Positions 1 to 5,228 of a stretch of 6,910 nt of DNA are shown here, one piece after another. Positions within the stretch are counted from its first letter, which is position 1; each line of letters starts with the position of its first letter. The stretch is from an uncultured Oscillospiraceae bacterium. GTDB taxonomy: Bacteria; Bacillota; Clostridia; Oscillospirales; Oscillospiraceae. The DNA lies in NCBI GenBank assembly GCA_910578505.1, contig CAJTPV010000072.1, positions 1 through 6,910 of the forward strand, read 5' to 3'. The notes under the pieces were generated by a model that saw only the letters and a program-made list of their open reading frames with translations, made no database searches and was not told the DNA's origin. Position numbers and translations under genes: made by a program.

Positions 1-3
1 AAA

Positions 4-62
4 GGCCGTGGGGTGCAGGGGCAAAGCCCCTGCTCGCGCCCCGCAGGGCGCGAAACACCCCC
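4..62. repeat. Tandem-hairpin extragenic element next to yunB
   Basis: Two hairpins lie side by side: GCAGGGGC/GCCCCTGC (15-22 and 26-33, loop AAA) and TCGCGCCC/GGGCGCGA (34-41 and 46-53, loop CGCA, approximate edges). Both are enclosed by a GGGGTG/CACCCC stem (10-15 with 56-61), giving a three-way-junction fold. The element ends four bases beyond the yunB stop codon. On the minus strand it would be the 3' end of the yunB transcript, and the sequence after it (ACGGCCTTT) is a weak T-run, so it may also act as a terminator. GC-rich multi-hairpin units like this recur between genes in gut Oscillospiraceae; copy number cannot be judged from one window. Confidence 0.6.
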
Positions 63-65
63 AAA

Positions 66-758
66 TCAGCCATTGTTCATCGTATAGTCAAAGGCGTCCT
101 CCTCAATAGGGTTCCCCGAATCAAAATATGTATAAGACTCCGGCACCGCGCCCACAATCACCGTCTCCGCCACGGAAAACGAATTGCTGACCTCCGTGCC
201 GGTCCGGAACCCCGGCAGCAGGATACTCATGGATACGTCCACACACAGCAGAATCCGGTGGGTGGTCTGGTTGATCCCCGCCTGGTCAAACCGGTTTTCA
301 AAGTGGGCCGAGCAGCTCCCCACCGACTGCATGCGGATCTTCAGCTCCGGCCCCCGGCCCGCCAGCAGCGGGGAGCCGGTAAGCGTACCCGCCGGGATGG
401 TCAGGTCCGTGTCCGACACCTGCTCCAATCGGGTCAGCACGTCCTGGGTGATCGCCGACTGCAGGCGGTTGAACTGGGCCATATTGCTGTGGAGGGCCGT
501 GATCGTGCCGCCCTCGCCCTTCTCCATAGAAATCAGATCGGTATAGAGCGTATCCCCGCTGGAAATCGCGTCGTTCACCGCGGCGGTCACCACCTGCCCC
601 ACCATATTGGACACCCGCGTCACCGCCAGATTCCCCAGCAGCGAACGCAGATGCATCGTGCCCACCACCGACAGCGCAATCAACGCGGCGGACAGAAAAA
701 AGCAGATAAGCCGCGCCTTCTGCCCGCTGGTCATCGGCGGTCTGTACCTCCGGCCCAT
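66..758 (-). CDS. yunB: Sporulation protein YunB
   Basis: Encodes 230 aa. A short basic N-terminus (MGRRYRPP) is followed by one hydrophobic segment at about residues 16-34, so the bulk of the protein probably lies outside the membrane on which it is anchored. Family hallmarks are the NDAI segment (62-65), IPAGTLTGSPLLAGRGPE (121-138), GINQTTHRIL (161-170) and ETVIVGAVPESY (198-209). In Bacillus subtilis YunB is needed for efficient sporulation and belongs to the mother-cell sigma-E regulon; its biochemical role is unknown. I chose the ATG at 758 because GAGG (767-770 on the complement) lies 8 nt upstream; an in-frame ATG at 764 is too close to that site. No promoter is obvious in the 156 bp between this gene and murD, so read-through from murD is possible. 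Length and motifs look complete. Confidence 0.9.
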   Translation of the reverse strand: MGRRYRPPMTSGQKARLICFFLSAALIALSVVGTMHLRSLLGNLAVTRVSNMVGQVVTAAVNDAISSGDTLYTDLISMEKGEGGTITALHSNMAQFNRLQSAITQDVLTRLEQVSDTDLTIPAGTLTGSPLLAGRGPELKIRMQSVGSCSAHFENRFDQAGINQTTHRILLCVDVSMSILLPGFRTGTEVSNSFSVAETVIVGAVPESYTYFDSGNPIEEDAFDYTMNNG

Positions 759-914
759 AGCCATCACCTCACCGCTATGCTATGAGCCGGGGGCTTTTCC
801 CTATGCCTGGTCCTGGGCGGACGGCCAGAGCGCTACGCGCCGTACTCCGGAGCCCTTACCGCTGCGGGCGGCATTGTCCGCCAATCCACAAACGCCGAAA
901 TATGAAACAGACTC

Positions 915-2291
915 TTACGGCAGCTTGCGGACCAACTCTTTGAACACCCGTCCCCGCTCCTCGAAATTTTTAAAGCGGTCAAAGGAGGTGCTGGCCGGCG
1001 AGAGGATCACCACGTCCCCCGCAGCGGACCGCCGGTCCGCCAGGGCCACGGCGTCCGGGTACTCCGAAACCTCGACGATCTCCAGCCCCCGGTAGTTCTC
1101 CGCCTTTTCCACGGACTGCCGGATGACCCCGGCGGTAGCGCCGCAGAGAATCAGCAGCTTCACGTGCTCATTGATGACCGGCCCCAGGCTGTCGTAGCTG
1201 ACGCCCTTGTCCTTGCCGCCGGCGATGAGGATCACCTGATCCGGGAAGGACCGCAGCCCCGCGATGGTCCGGCTGGGACTGGAGGCGATGGAGTCGTTGT
1301 ACCAGCGCACGCCGCCCCGCTCCCGGACCAGCTCGATCCGGTGCTCCACGCCGCCGAAGGTCCCGGCGAAATCCCGGATAGTTTCGTCCGGCACAAGGCC
1401 CTGCACCGCGCAGATGGCGGCCATGTAATTTTCCACGTTGTGCCGTCCGGGCAGGAGGATGCCGGATAGAGGCAGGACCTGCCGTTCCGCCGCTCCGTCC
1501 CGGTACCAGATGGCGTTATCCCGAAGAAAGCACCCCCGCCGGAGCTGATCAGAGGGCTCCGCCATGAAATAGGACAGCGCTCCTATGGCCGCCGCCGACA
1601 GGCTTCTGGTGACCTGGTTGTCCCCGTTAAAGACCGCGGTGTCCTCCGGGCCCTGGTGGATGAAAATAGCGGCCTTGGCGCGGACATATTCGTCCATGTC
1701 TGTGTGGACGTCCAGGTGATTGGGGGCCAGATTGGTCAGCACGGCAATATGGGGGCTCTGCTCCATGGTCATCAGCTGGAAGGAGCTCAGCTCCACCACC
1801 GCCCAGTCGGTGGACCGGATGCTGTCCGCCTCCGCCAGCAGGGGGTGTCCGATATTGCCGCCCAGGTGGACGGTATGCCCCGCCGCCTCCAGCAGTCTGG
1901 CAATAATGGTGGTGGTGGTGGTCTTTCCGTCGCTGCCGGTGACCGCGATGATCGGGCAGGGACAGACGCGGAAAAACACCTCCATCTCCGACGTGATCTC
2001 ACTGCCCCGCGCTTTCGCGTCCTCTAAAAATCTGGGATGCAGGCCCGGCGTGCGGAAAATCACATCCTGGTCCAGGCCCGCCAGATAGTCCGGCCCCAGG
2101 CGGAGTTTACAGCCCGATTTCTCCAGCTCCTCTGCTGCGGCTCCCAGTGCGGCGCGGTCCTTTCGGTCGCAGGCCGTGACGTCCAGACCCGCCGCCAGAA
2201 GCAGGCGCAGCAGCGGCTGGTTGCTGATGCCGATGCCGATGACGGCCACGGATTTTCCCGTCAAAGCATGCAAATATTCCTGTAATGTCAT
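915..2291 (-). CDS. murD: UDP-N-acetylmuramoyl-L-alanine--D-glutamate ligase
   Basis: 458 aa, full length for MurD. This cytoplasmic enzyme adds D-glutamate to UDP-MurNAc-L-Ala using ATP, the second amino-acid step of peptidoglycan precursor synthesis. Domain order is clear: an N-terminal UDP-substrate domain with GIGISNQPL (19-27); a central ATPase domain with the P-loop TGSDGKTTT (118-126), the Mg-binding Glu in VVELSSFQL (E167), NHLDVH (191-196) and the lysine expected to be carbamylated in VRAKAAIF (K206); then GRHNVEN (282-288). The C-terminal domain carries EHRIE (316-320), NDSIASSPSRT (332-342), GGKDKG (358-363) and SPASTSFDRF (431-440). The start at 2291 follows GGGGGAGG at good spacing; an upstream in-frame GTG (2309) lies inside that ribosome binding site and is less likely. 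It has its own promoter, and murD stands apart from a dcw-type cluster within this window. Confidence 0.97.
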   Translation of the reverse strand: MTLQEYLHALTGKSVAVIGIGISNQPLLRLLLAAGLDVTACDRKDRAALGAAAEELEKSGCKLRLGPDYLAGLDQDVIFRTPGLHPRFLEDAKARGSEITSEMEVFFRVCPCPIIAVTGSDGKTTTTTIIARLLEAAGHTVHLGGNIGHPLLAEADSIRSTDWAVVELSSFQLMTMEQSPHIAVLTNLAPNHLDVHTDMDEYVRAKAAIFIHQGPEDTAVFNGDNQVTRSLSAAAIGALSYFMAEPSDQLRRGCFLRDNAIWYRDGAAERQVLPLSGILLPGRHNVENYMAAICAVQGLVPDETIRDFAGTFGGVEHRIELVRERGGVRWYNDSIASSPSRTIAGLRSFPDQVILIAGGKDKGVSYDSLGPVINEHVKLLILCGATAGVIRQSVEKAENYRGLEIVEVSEYPDAVALADRRSAAGDVVILSPASTSFDRFKNFEERGRVFKELVRKLP

Positions 2292-2327
2292 ATGGGTATC
2301 CTCCCCCACTGAATTTCAATCTGACAC

Positions 2328-2356
2328 ATTATACCACCACCCGCCAGCGAAAACAA
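2328..2356 (-). promoter_or_regulatory. Sigma-A-type promoter of murD
   Basis: On the minus strand TTGTTT (2351-2356) and TATAAT (2328-2333) are separated by exactly 17 bp. Transcription would start near 2321, leaving a leader of about 30 nt before the murD ATG. The perfect -10 box and the spacing make this a credible promoter. The terminator of the preceding small gene lies just upstream, so murD is transcribed separately from it. Confidence 0.8.
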
Positions 2357-2381
2357 TCCTTTTTCCGTTCCCCTCTTGGTG

Positions 2382-2429
2382 AAAAAAAGAGTGCAGGCCC
2401 TGAAAACTGAACAGGAGTCCACACTCTTT
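2382..2429 (-). terminator. Intrinsic terminator of the 56-aa gene
   Basis: An 8-bp stem AAAGAGTG/CACTCTTT (2386-2393 with 2422-2429) encloses a smaller CCTG/CAGG helix (2399-2402 with 2412-2415). Read on the minus strand the structure runs into seven T residues (2382-2388, partly shared with the stem). It lies 18 bp past the stop codon of the small minus-strand gene. Confidence 0.75.
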
Positions 2430-2446
2430 GCGGCCGGCATTTGGTT

Positions 2447-2617
2447 TTAGTTCAGCGTGATATCCTCGACATTCACGCCAAGAGAAGACAGCTTTGCAAC
2501 GGTCAGTTTCAACACATAGTCAAGCGCCGGGTTTTCGTGCCCACCGTTCGCTTGCTTGATTCGCTGGAGGTCGCCGTAATGCTCGATTGTCATTGTGACC
2601 AATGCCTTGTCCGACAT
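2447..2617 (-). CDS. Small hypothetical protein, 56 aa
   Basis: I do not recognise a family. The predicted protein is 56 aa, starts MSDKALVTMTIEHYGD and ends SLGVNVEDITLN. It has no signal peptide, no membrane segment and no cysteines. A region rich in Leu, Val and Ala (about residues 31-44, YVLKLTVAKL) could be an amphipathic helix. The gene is credible despite its size because it is flanked by a near-consensus promoter, a strong ribosome binding site (GGAAGGGGG) 6-8 nt before the ATG, and an intrinsic terminator, so it is a monocistronic unit. An upstream in-frame GTG (2635) falls within the binding site and is rejected. An 8-bp inverted repeat brackets the ribosome binding site, hinting at control of expression. 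Function unknown. Confidence 0.7.
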   Translation of the reverse strand: MSDKALVTMTIEHYGDLQRIKQANGGHENPALDYVLKLTVAKLSSLGVNVEDITLN

Positions 2618-2645
2618 TGTAACACCCCCTTCCACCGGTTACAAT
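2616..2645 (-). promoter_or_regulatory. Inverted repeat bracketing the RBS of the 56-aa gene
   Basis: ATTGTAAC (2616-2623) and GTTACAAT (2638-2645) form a perfect 8-bp inverted repeat with a 14-nt spacer. The spacer holds the whole Shine-Dalgarno sequence, and the downstream arm includes the A and U of the AUG. In RNA this is a hairpin that could limit translation; in DNA it could be a repressor operator about 14-43 bp downstream of the predicted start of transcription. The repeat is directly visible; its function is inferred. Confidence 0.6.
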
Positions 2646-2665
2646 CTGGTTGAACTGCTGAAAGC

Positions 2666-2694
2666 ATTATAGCAGATTCGGGAGCGAGTGTAAA
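2666..2694 (-). promoter_or_regulatory. Sigma-A-type promoter of the 56-aa gene
   Basis: On the minus strand TTTACA (2689-2694) and TATAAT (2666-2671) are 17 bp apart. Transcription would start near 2659, about 42 nt before the ATG. The promoter fires divergently from the one at 2756-2784, with about 61 bp between the two -35 boxes. Confidence 0.8.
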
Positions 2695-2755
2695 CCCTGT
2701 TCAATACTCTATCCGGCAGCTGGTATTTATTTACAGAATATTCATAGAAAACCGC

Positions 2756-2784
2756 TTGCGAAAATCAGTAGTTTAGAGTATACT
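2756..2784 (+). promoter_or_regulatory. Promoter of the KamA-family leader, with overlapping inverted repeat
   Basis: TTGCGA (2756-2761) and TATACT (2779-2784) are separated by 17 bp, giving a start near 2790. An inverted repeat GTTTAG-N6-CTAAAC (2771-2776 and 2783-2788) covers the -10 box and could be an operator. This is the only clear promoter before the radical SAM gene. Confidence 0.7.
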
Positions 2785-2787
2785 AAA

Positions 2788-2982
2788 CACAATACATCAT
2801 AAGCGGCGGCGAAAAGCCGCTGGAAGCGGGGGCCTCATGTATGTGCTGCTCTGAATAGTCCGGCTTATTTGTTCTCCAGTCTGACCAATTTTGTTCGTCA
2901 CGCTGAACCACAGAAGTCAACATCGTTTTTTCGCATGTATGCGCGTAAGCGGGACTGTTCGTCCTGTTTATGCGCCCTTTTT
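2788..2982 (+). ncRNA. Candidate cis-regulatory leader RNA (attenuator/riboswitch-like)
   Basis: Between promoter and radical SAM gene lies a structured leader. A P1-like helix joins CAC/ATACAT (2788-2790, 2792-2797, one bulged A) to ATGTATGTG (2837-2845). It encloses a 6-bp hairpin AGCGGC/GCCGCT (2802-2807 with 2816-2821). The segment GTCCGGCTTA (2858-2867) can pair at 9 of 10 positions with TAAGCGGGAC (2946-2955), the inner 5' arm of the terminator, so it is a candidate antiterminator. The same segment's GCTTAT (2863-2868) is also complementary to ATAAGC (2799-2804). I saw no T-box GGGUGGNACCGCG signature and none of the conserved cores I know for lysine, glutamine, cobalamin or c-di-GMP-I riboswitches. 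The alternative is an independent sRNA. The pairings are seen; the regulatory role is inferred. Confidence 0.5.
2941..2982 (+). terminator. Strong intrinsic terminator in the leader of the radical SAM gene
   Basis: A 15-bp stem (2941-2955 with 2961-2975; 12 Watson-Crick pairs and three G-U) closes a TGTTC loop and is followed by CCTTTTT (2976-2982). It lies 53 nt before the radical SAM start codon and downstream of that gene's promoter, so full-length transcripts must read through it. Confidence 0.85.
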
Positions 2983-3035
2983 CTGCGCTTTTTGCCGTAT
3001 GCTGATGAAACAAACAGAAAGGTGGTGGCAGCTGA

Positions 3036-4145
3036 ATGAGCTGGCAGGAAGAATTGAGGAATGGTATCCGATCAGCTGGGCAGCTTGCGCCCATCCTGGG
3101 CTGGACGGAGGAGGAGACCGCGCAGTACGCCCAGGTTATCGAGCGCTTTCCCATGATGATCACACCCTACTATCTGTCCCTGGTGGATAAGTCCGACCCC
3201 AAGGACCCCATCGGACGCATGTGCATCCCCTCCCTCGACGAGTTTGACCCCGGCGGGTCCTTTGACACCAGCGGAGAGGCGACGAACACCAAAATCGAGG
3301 GGCTGCAGCACAAATATACCCAGACCGTGCTGCTGCTGTCCACAAACCAGTGCGCCATGTACTGCCGGCACTGCTTCCGCAAGCGGATGGTGGGACTGTC
3401 GGAGGAGGAGCTGAACAAGCGGGTGGACGAGGTGGCGGCCTATGTCCGGGCCCACAAGGAGATCACCAACGTGCTGATCTCCGGCGGCGACTCCTTCATC
3501 AACTCCAATCATATTATCGAGCGCTACCTCCGGGAGCTGACGGCCATTGACCACCTGGACTTTATCCGCTTCGGCTCCCGCGTCCCGGTGACGCTGCCGG
3601 AACGGATCTACGGCGACAGCGAGTTTTTGGACATGTTCGCCCAGTACAGCCGGAAGAAGACGCTGTATCTGGTGACACAGTTCAACCATCCCAGGGAGCT
3701 GACGGAGCAGGCGGCGCGGGCCGTGCGCTGCATGCTGGAGCGAGGCGTACAGGTGCGCAACCAGACGGTTCTGCTGCGGGGCGTCAACGACAGCGGCGCA
3801 GTGCTGGGGCAGCTGCTGTCGGGCCTGACCCGGATCGGGGCCGCGCCCTATTACATCTTCCAGTGCCGTCCCGTCACCGGCGTCAAGGGGCGGTTCCAGG
3901 TGCCCATCCAGGAGGCGCTGGAAATCGTGGACCAGGCCAAGTCCCATCAGAACGGGTTCGGCAAATCCGTACGCTACGCCATGAGCCACCCCAGGGGAAA
4001 AATTGAAATCGTATGCCGCCTGCCCGGCGGCGAGACGGTGTTCAAGTTCCACCAGAGCAAGTATGAGGAGGATAACGCGCGGGCGTTTACCCGGATGCTG
4101 TCCCCCACGGATACGTGGTTGGATGCGGAGCTGAACGGGATGTAG
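3036..4145 (+). CDS. KamA-family radical SAM protein (aminomutase-like)
   Basis: 369 aa, cytoplasmic. The radical SAM motif is CAMYCRHC (C106, C110, C113), which ligates a 4Fe-4S cluster that cleaves S-adenosylmethionine; GGD (150-152) fits the SAM-binding glycine motif. Family features include TPYYLSLVD (43-51), DPIGRMCIPSLDEF (57-70), NQTVLLRGVND (242-252) and PYYIFQC (271-277). Lysine 2,3-aminomutase also uses PLP and holds the substrate amino group with two Asp. Here the position after QC is Arg (R278), and HPRGKIEI (318-325, K322) is my best match for the PLP lysine. The C-terminal zinc-binding cysteines of clostridial lysine aminomutase are missing and the protein is about 45 residues shorter. 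A lysine 2,3-aminomutase call is therefore not justified; a mutase for another amino acid, or a related PLP-radical enzyme, fits better. The start has AAAGGTGG (3018-3025) upstream. Expression probably depends on read-through of the leader terminator. Confidence 0.88.
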   Translation: MSWQEELRNGIRSAGQLAPILGWTEEETAQYAQVIERFPMMITPYYLSLVDKSDPKDPIGRMCIPSLDEFDPGGSFDTSGEATNTKIEGLQHKYTQTVLLLSTNQCAMYCRHCFRKRMVGLSEEELNKRVDEVAAYVRAHKEITNVLISGGDSFINSNHIIERYLRELTAIDHLDFIRFGSRVPVTLPERIYGDSEFLDMFAQYSRKKTLYLVTQFNHPRELTEQAARAVRCMLERGVQVRNQTVLLRGVNDSGAVLGQLLSGLTRIGAAPYYIFQCRPVTGVKGRFQVPIQEALEIVDQAKSHQNGFGKSVRYAMSHPRGKIEIVCRLPGGETVFKFHQSKYEEDNARAFTRMLSPTDTWLDAELNGM

Positions 4146-4175
4146 CGCCGCCTGTACGCAGCGCGCCCCTTTGTT
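4145..4175 (+). terminator. Weak terminator-like hairpin after the radical SAM gene
   Basis: GCGCCGC (4145-4151) pairs with GCAGCGC (4158-4164) with one C/A mismatch and a 6-nt loop, followed by CCCCTTTGTT. The T-run is short and interrupted, so termination may be inefficient. The structure begins at the last base of the stop codon. Confidence 0.3.
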
Positions 4176-4202
4176 GACAGCATCCCTTTTTTGTGTTATC
4201 CT
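4174..4202 (+). promoter_or_regulatory. Sigma-A-type promoter of the Uma2-family gene
   Basis: A consensus TTGACA (4174-4179) and TATCCT (4197-4202) are 17 bp apart, placing the start near 4209, about 42 nt before the Uma2 ATG. The spacer contains a T6 tract. Confidence 0.72.
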
Positions 4203-4250
4203 CGATTTGCAAGGCTTGAAACTTACCGGGTAAAGAAAGGGGTATTCTGC

Positions 4251-4826
4251 ATGAACATGAGAGATAATCTGGCGTATCAGGAGGAGCGGCGGGAGGAGCT
4301 GATTAACGGCGAGATTGTGATGATGGCCCCGGCCTCCACAAACCACACGTTTACCTCCGGCAACATCTACGGTATTTTCTGGAATTACCTGAAGGGAAGG
4401 AAGTGCACCCCCATTGCTGACGGCTCCACCGTGTACCTGACAGACAACGATCACTTTGTCCCGGATTTCATGGTGGTCTGCGACCCCGACAAAATCAAAA
4501 GCGACGGCGTATACGGCGCTCCCGATCTGGTGGTGGAGGTCCTTTCTCCCAGCACCATGCGAAACGACAGGAAACGGAAAAAAGACGTCTATGCCAAGTG
4601 CGGCGTCCGGGAATACTGGCTGGTCAGCCCCGGTGATAAATTCGTGGAGGTCTACCGCGCGGACGGAACAGGCTTTATCCTGCACGACATTTACGCGCTT
4701 CTCCCCGACTGGCAGCTTGCGAGAATGTCCGATGAGGAGCGGGCAGCCGTTGTAACCCATTTCAAGTGCAGTCTGTTTGATGATCTGGACATTTCTCTGG
4801 AGGACGTTTTTTACCGCACCTTTTGA
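4251..4826 (+). CDS. Uma2-family protein (DUF820, PD-(D/E)XK nuclease fold)
   Basis: 191 aa, typical for the family. Uma2/DUF820 proteins have a restriction-endonuclease-like fold and are abundant in cyanobacteria and some Clostridia and Chloroflexi, often in many copies; cellular role and targets are not established. Visible motifs: GEIVMMAPAS plus the family His (20-32), FVPDFMVVCD (69-78, D72 a likely catalytic acid), PDLVVEVLSPST (91-102, E96), DRKRKKDVYAKCGVREYWLV (106-125, with K110/K111 as candidates for the catalytic lysine). The PD...E...K pattern is intact, so activity is possible. The ATG at 4251 follows AGAAAGGGG (about 4234-4242) at good spacing; upstream in-frame TTG/GTG-type starts have no ribosome binding site and would begin inside the promoter. 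A truncated paralogue follows directly, probably in the same transcript. Confidence 0.9.
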   Translation: MNMRDNLAYQEERREELINGEIVMMAPASTNHTFTSGNIYGIFWNYLKGRKCTPIADGSTVYLTDNDHFVPDFMVVCDPDKIKSDGVYGAPDLVVEVLSPSTMRNDRKRKKDVYAKCGVREYWLVSPGDKFVEVYRADGTGFILHDIYALLPDWQLARMSDEERAAVVTHFKCSLFDDLDISLEDVFYRTF

Positions 4827-4877
4827 CGAAGGAAAGTCCCGGCAGGCGATGGTCCCTGTGGGGCAAAAGGAGGATTT

Positions 4878-5153
4878 ATGCGTGACAATCCGGCGCATCA
4901 GGAGGAGCGGCGGGAGGAACTGATTGGCGGCAAGATCGTGATGATGGCCCCGGCCTCCGCCGGTCACCTGTATATCTCCAATAATATCTACCGCATTTTC
5001 GGGAATTACAGCGTGCGTCTGCTGCTTGTGCGTAAAACCAGGCAAACCGGCCCCCGTCCTGCTATCTGGCAGAACGGGGGCCGCGTCTTTATATATGTGT
5101 TGCAGGAACAGGCCCCGCCTATCCGCTCAGGCAAAATTTTTTCTTTCCCATGA
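4878..5153 (+). pseudogene. Truncated second copy of the Uma2-family gene
   Basis: The first 44 codons (4878-5009), from MRDNPAHQEERREEL to IYRIFGNY, match residues 3-46 of the preceding Uma2 protein at 32 of 44 positions. Similarity then stops abruptly after the shared AATTAC. The frame stays open to 5153, giving a nominal 91-aa product, but the last 47 residues resemble nothing in Uma2 and overlap a GC-rich hairpin. The PD and E-K catalytic parts are absent. The ribosome binding site (AAAGGAGG, 4867-4874) is excellent, so a short protein could still be made. Best read as a tandem duplication whose 3' part was lost by deletion; true similarity ends at 5009. Confidence 0.82.
5048..5090 (+). 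terminator. Terminator-like hairpin in the remnant of the second Uma2 copy
   Basis: CGGCCCCCGT (5048-5057) pairs perfectly with ACGGGGGCCG (5074-5083). Inside it CTGC/GCAG (5059-5062 with 5069-5072) extends the helix after one mismatch, leaving a 6-nt loop. CGTCTTTATA follows, so the U-tract is weak. It probably ends the Uma2 transcript before the sigma-factor promoter and may have been the terminator of the intact second copy. Confidence 0.5.
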
Positions 5154-5178
5154 AACAATCCCCGGCCCGGCGGCGTGT
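5151..5178 (+). promoter_or_regulatory. Candidate ECF-sigma promoter, probably autoregulatory
   Basis: TGAAAC (5151-5156) and CGTG (5174-5177) are 17 bp apart, close to the TGAAAC-N16/17-CGTC form used by Bacillus-type ECF sigma factors. It lies about 50 nt before the ECF sigma gene, as expected where a sigma factor transcribes its own operon. A promoter this short can occur by chance. Confidence 0.55.
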
Positions 5179-5228
5179 TATCAGGTGAAGGGCCTTTCAG
5201 ACAAATGATACCAAAGGGGGAAATACGC

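Noticed and set aside
184..1095. Plus-strand frames opposite yunB and the 3' end of murD
   Set aside because: Shadows of conserved minus-strand genes; no domain and no proper start signals.
2837..2854. Possible leader peptide MYVLL in the radical SAM leader
   Set aside because: Five codons only, a poorly spaced purine stretch upstream, and the ATG lies in a predicted helix. No run of regulatory codons as in amino-acid attenuators.
2788..3035. Leader as a T-box, lysine, glutamine, cobalamin or c-di-GMP-I riboswitch, or 6S RNA
   Set aside because: None of the conserved core sequences I know for these classes is present. A 6S RNA needs a long closing stem between the two ends, which is missing.
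3072..5045. Long 657-codon minus-strand open frame opposite the radical SAM and Uma2 genes
   Set aside because: It is the antisense of two clearly coding plus-strand genes in GC-rich DNA. It has no ribosome binding site, and its residue make-up (many His, Arg, Pro, Gln) is typical of shadow frames.
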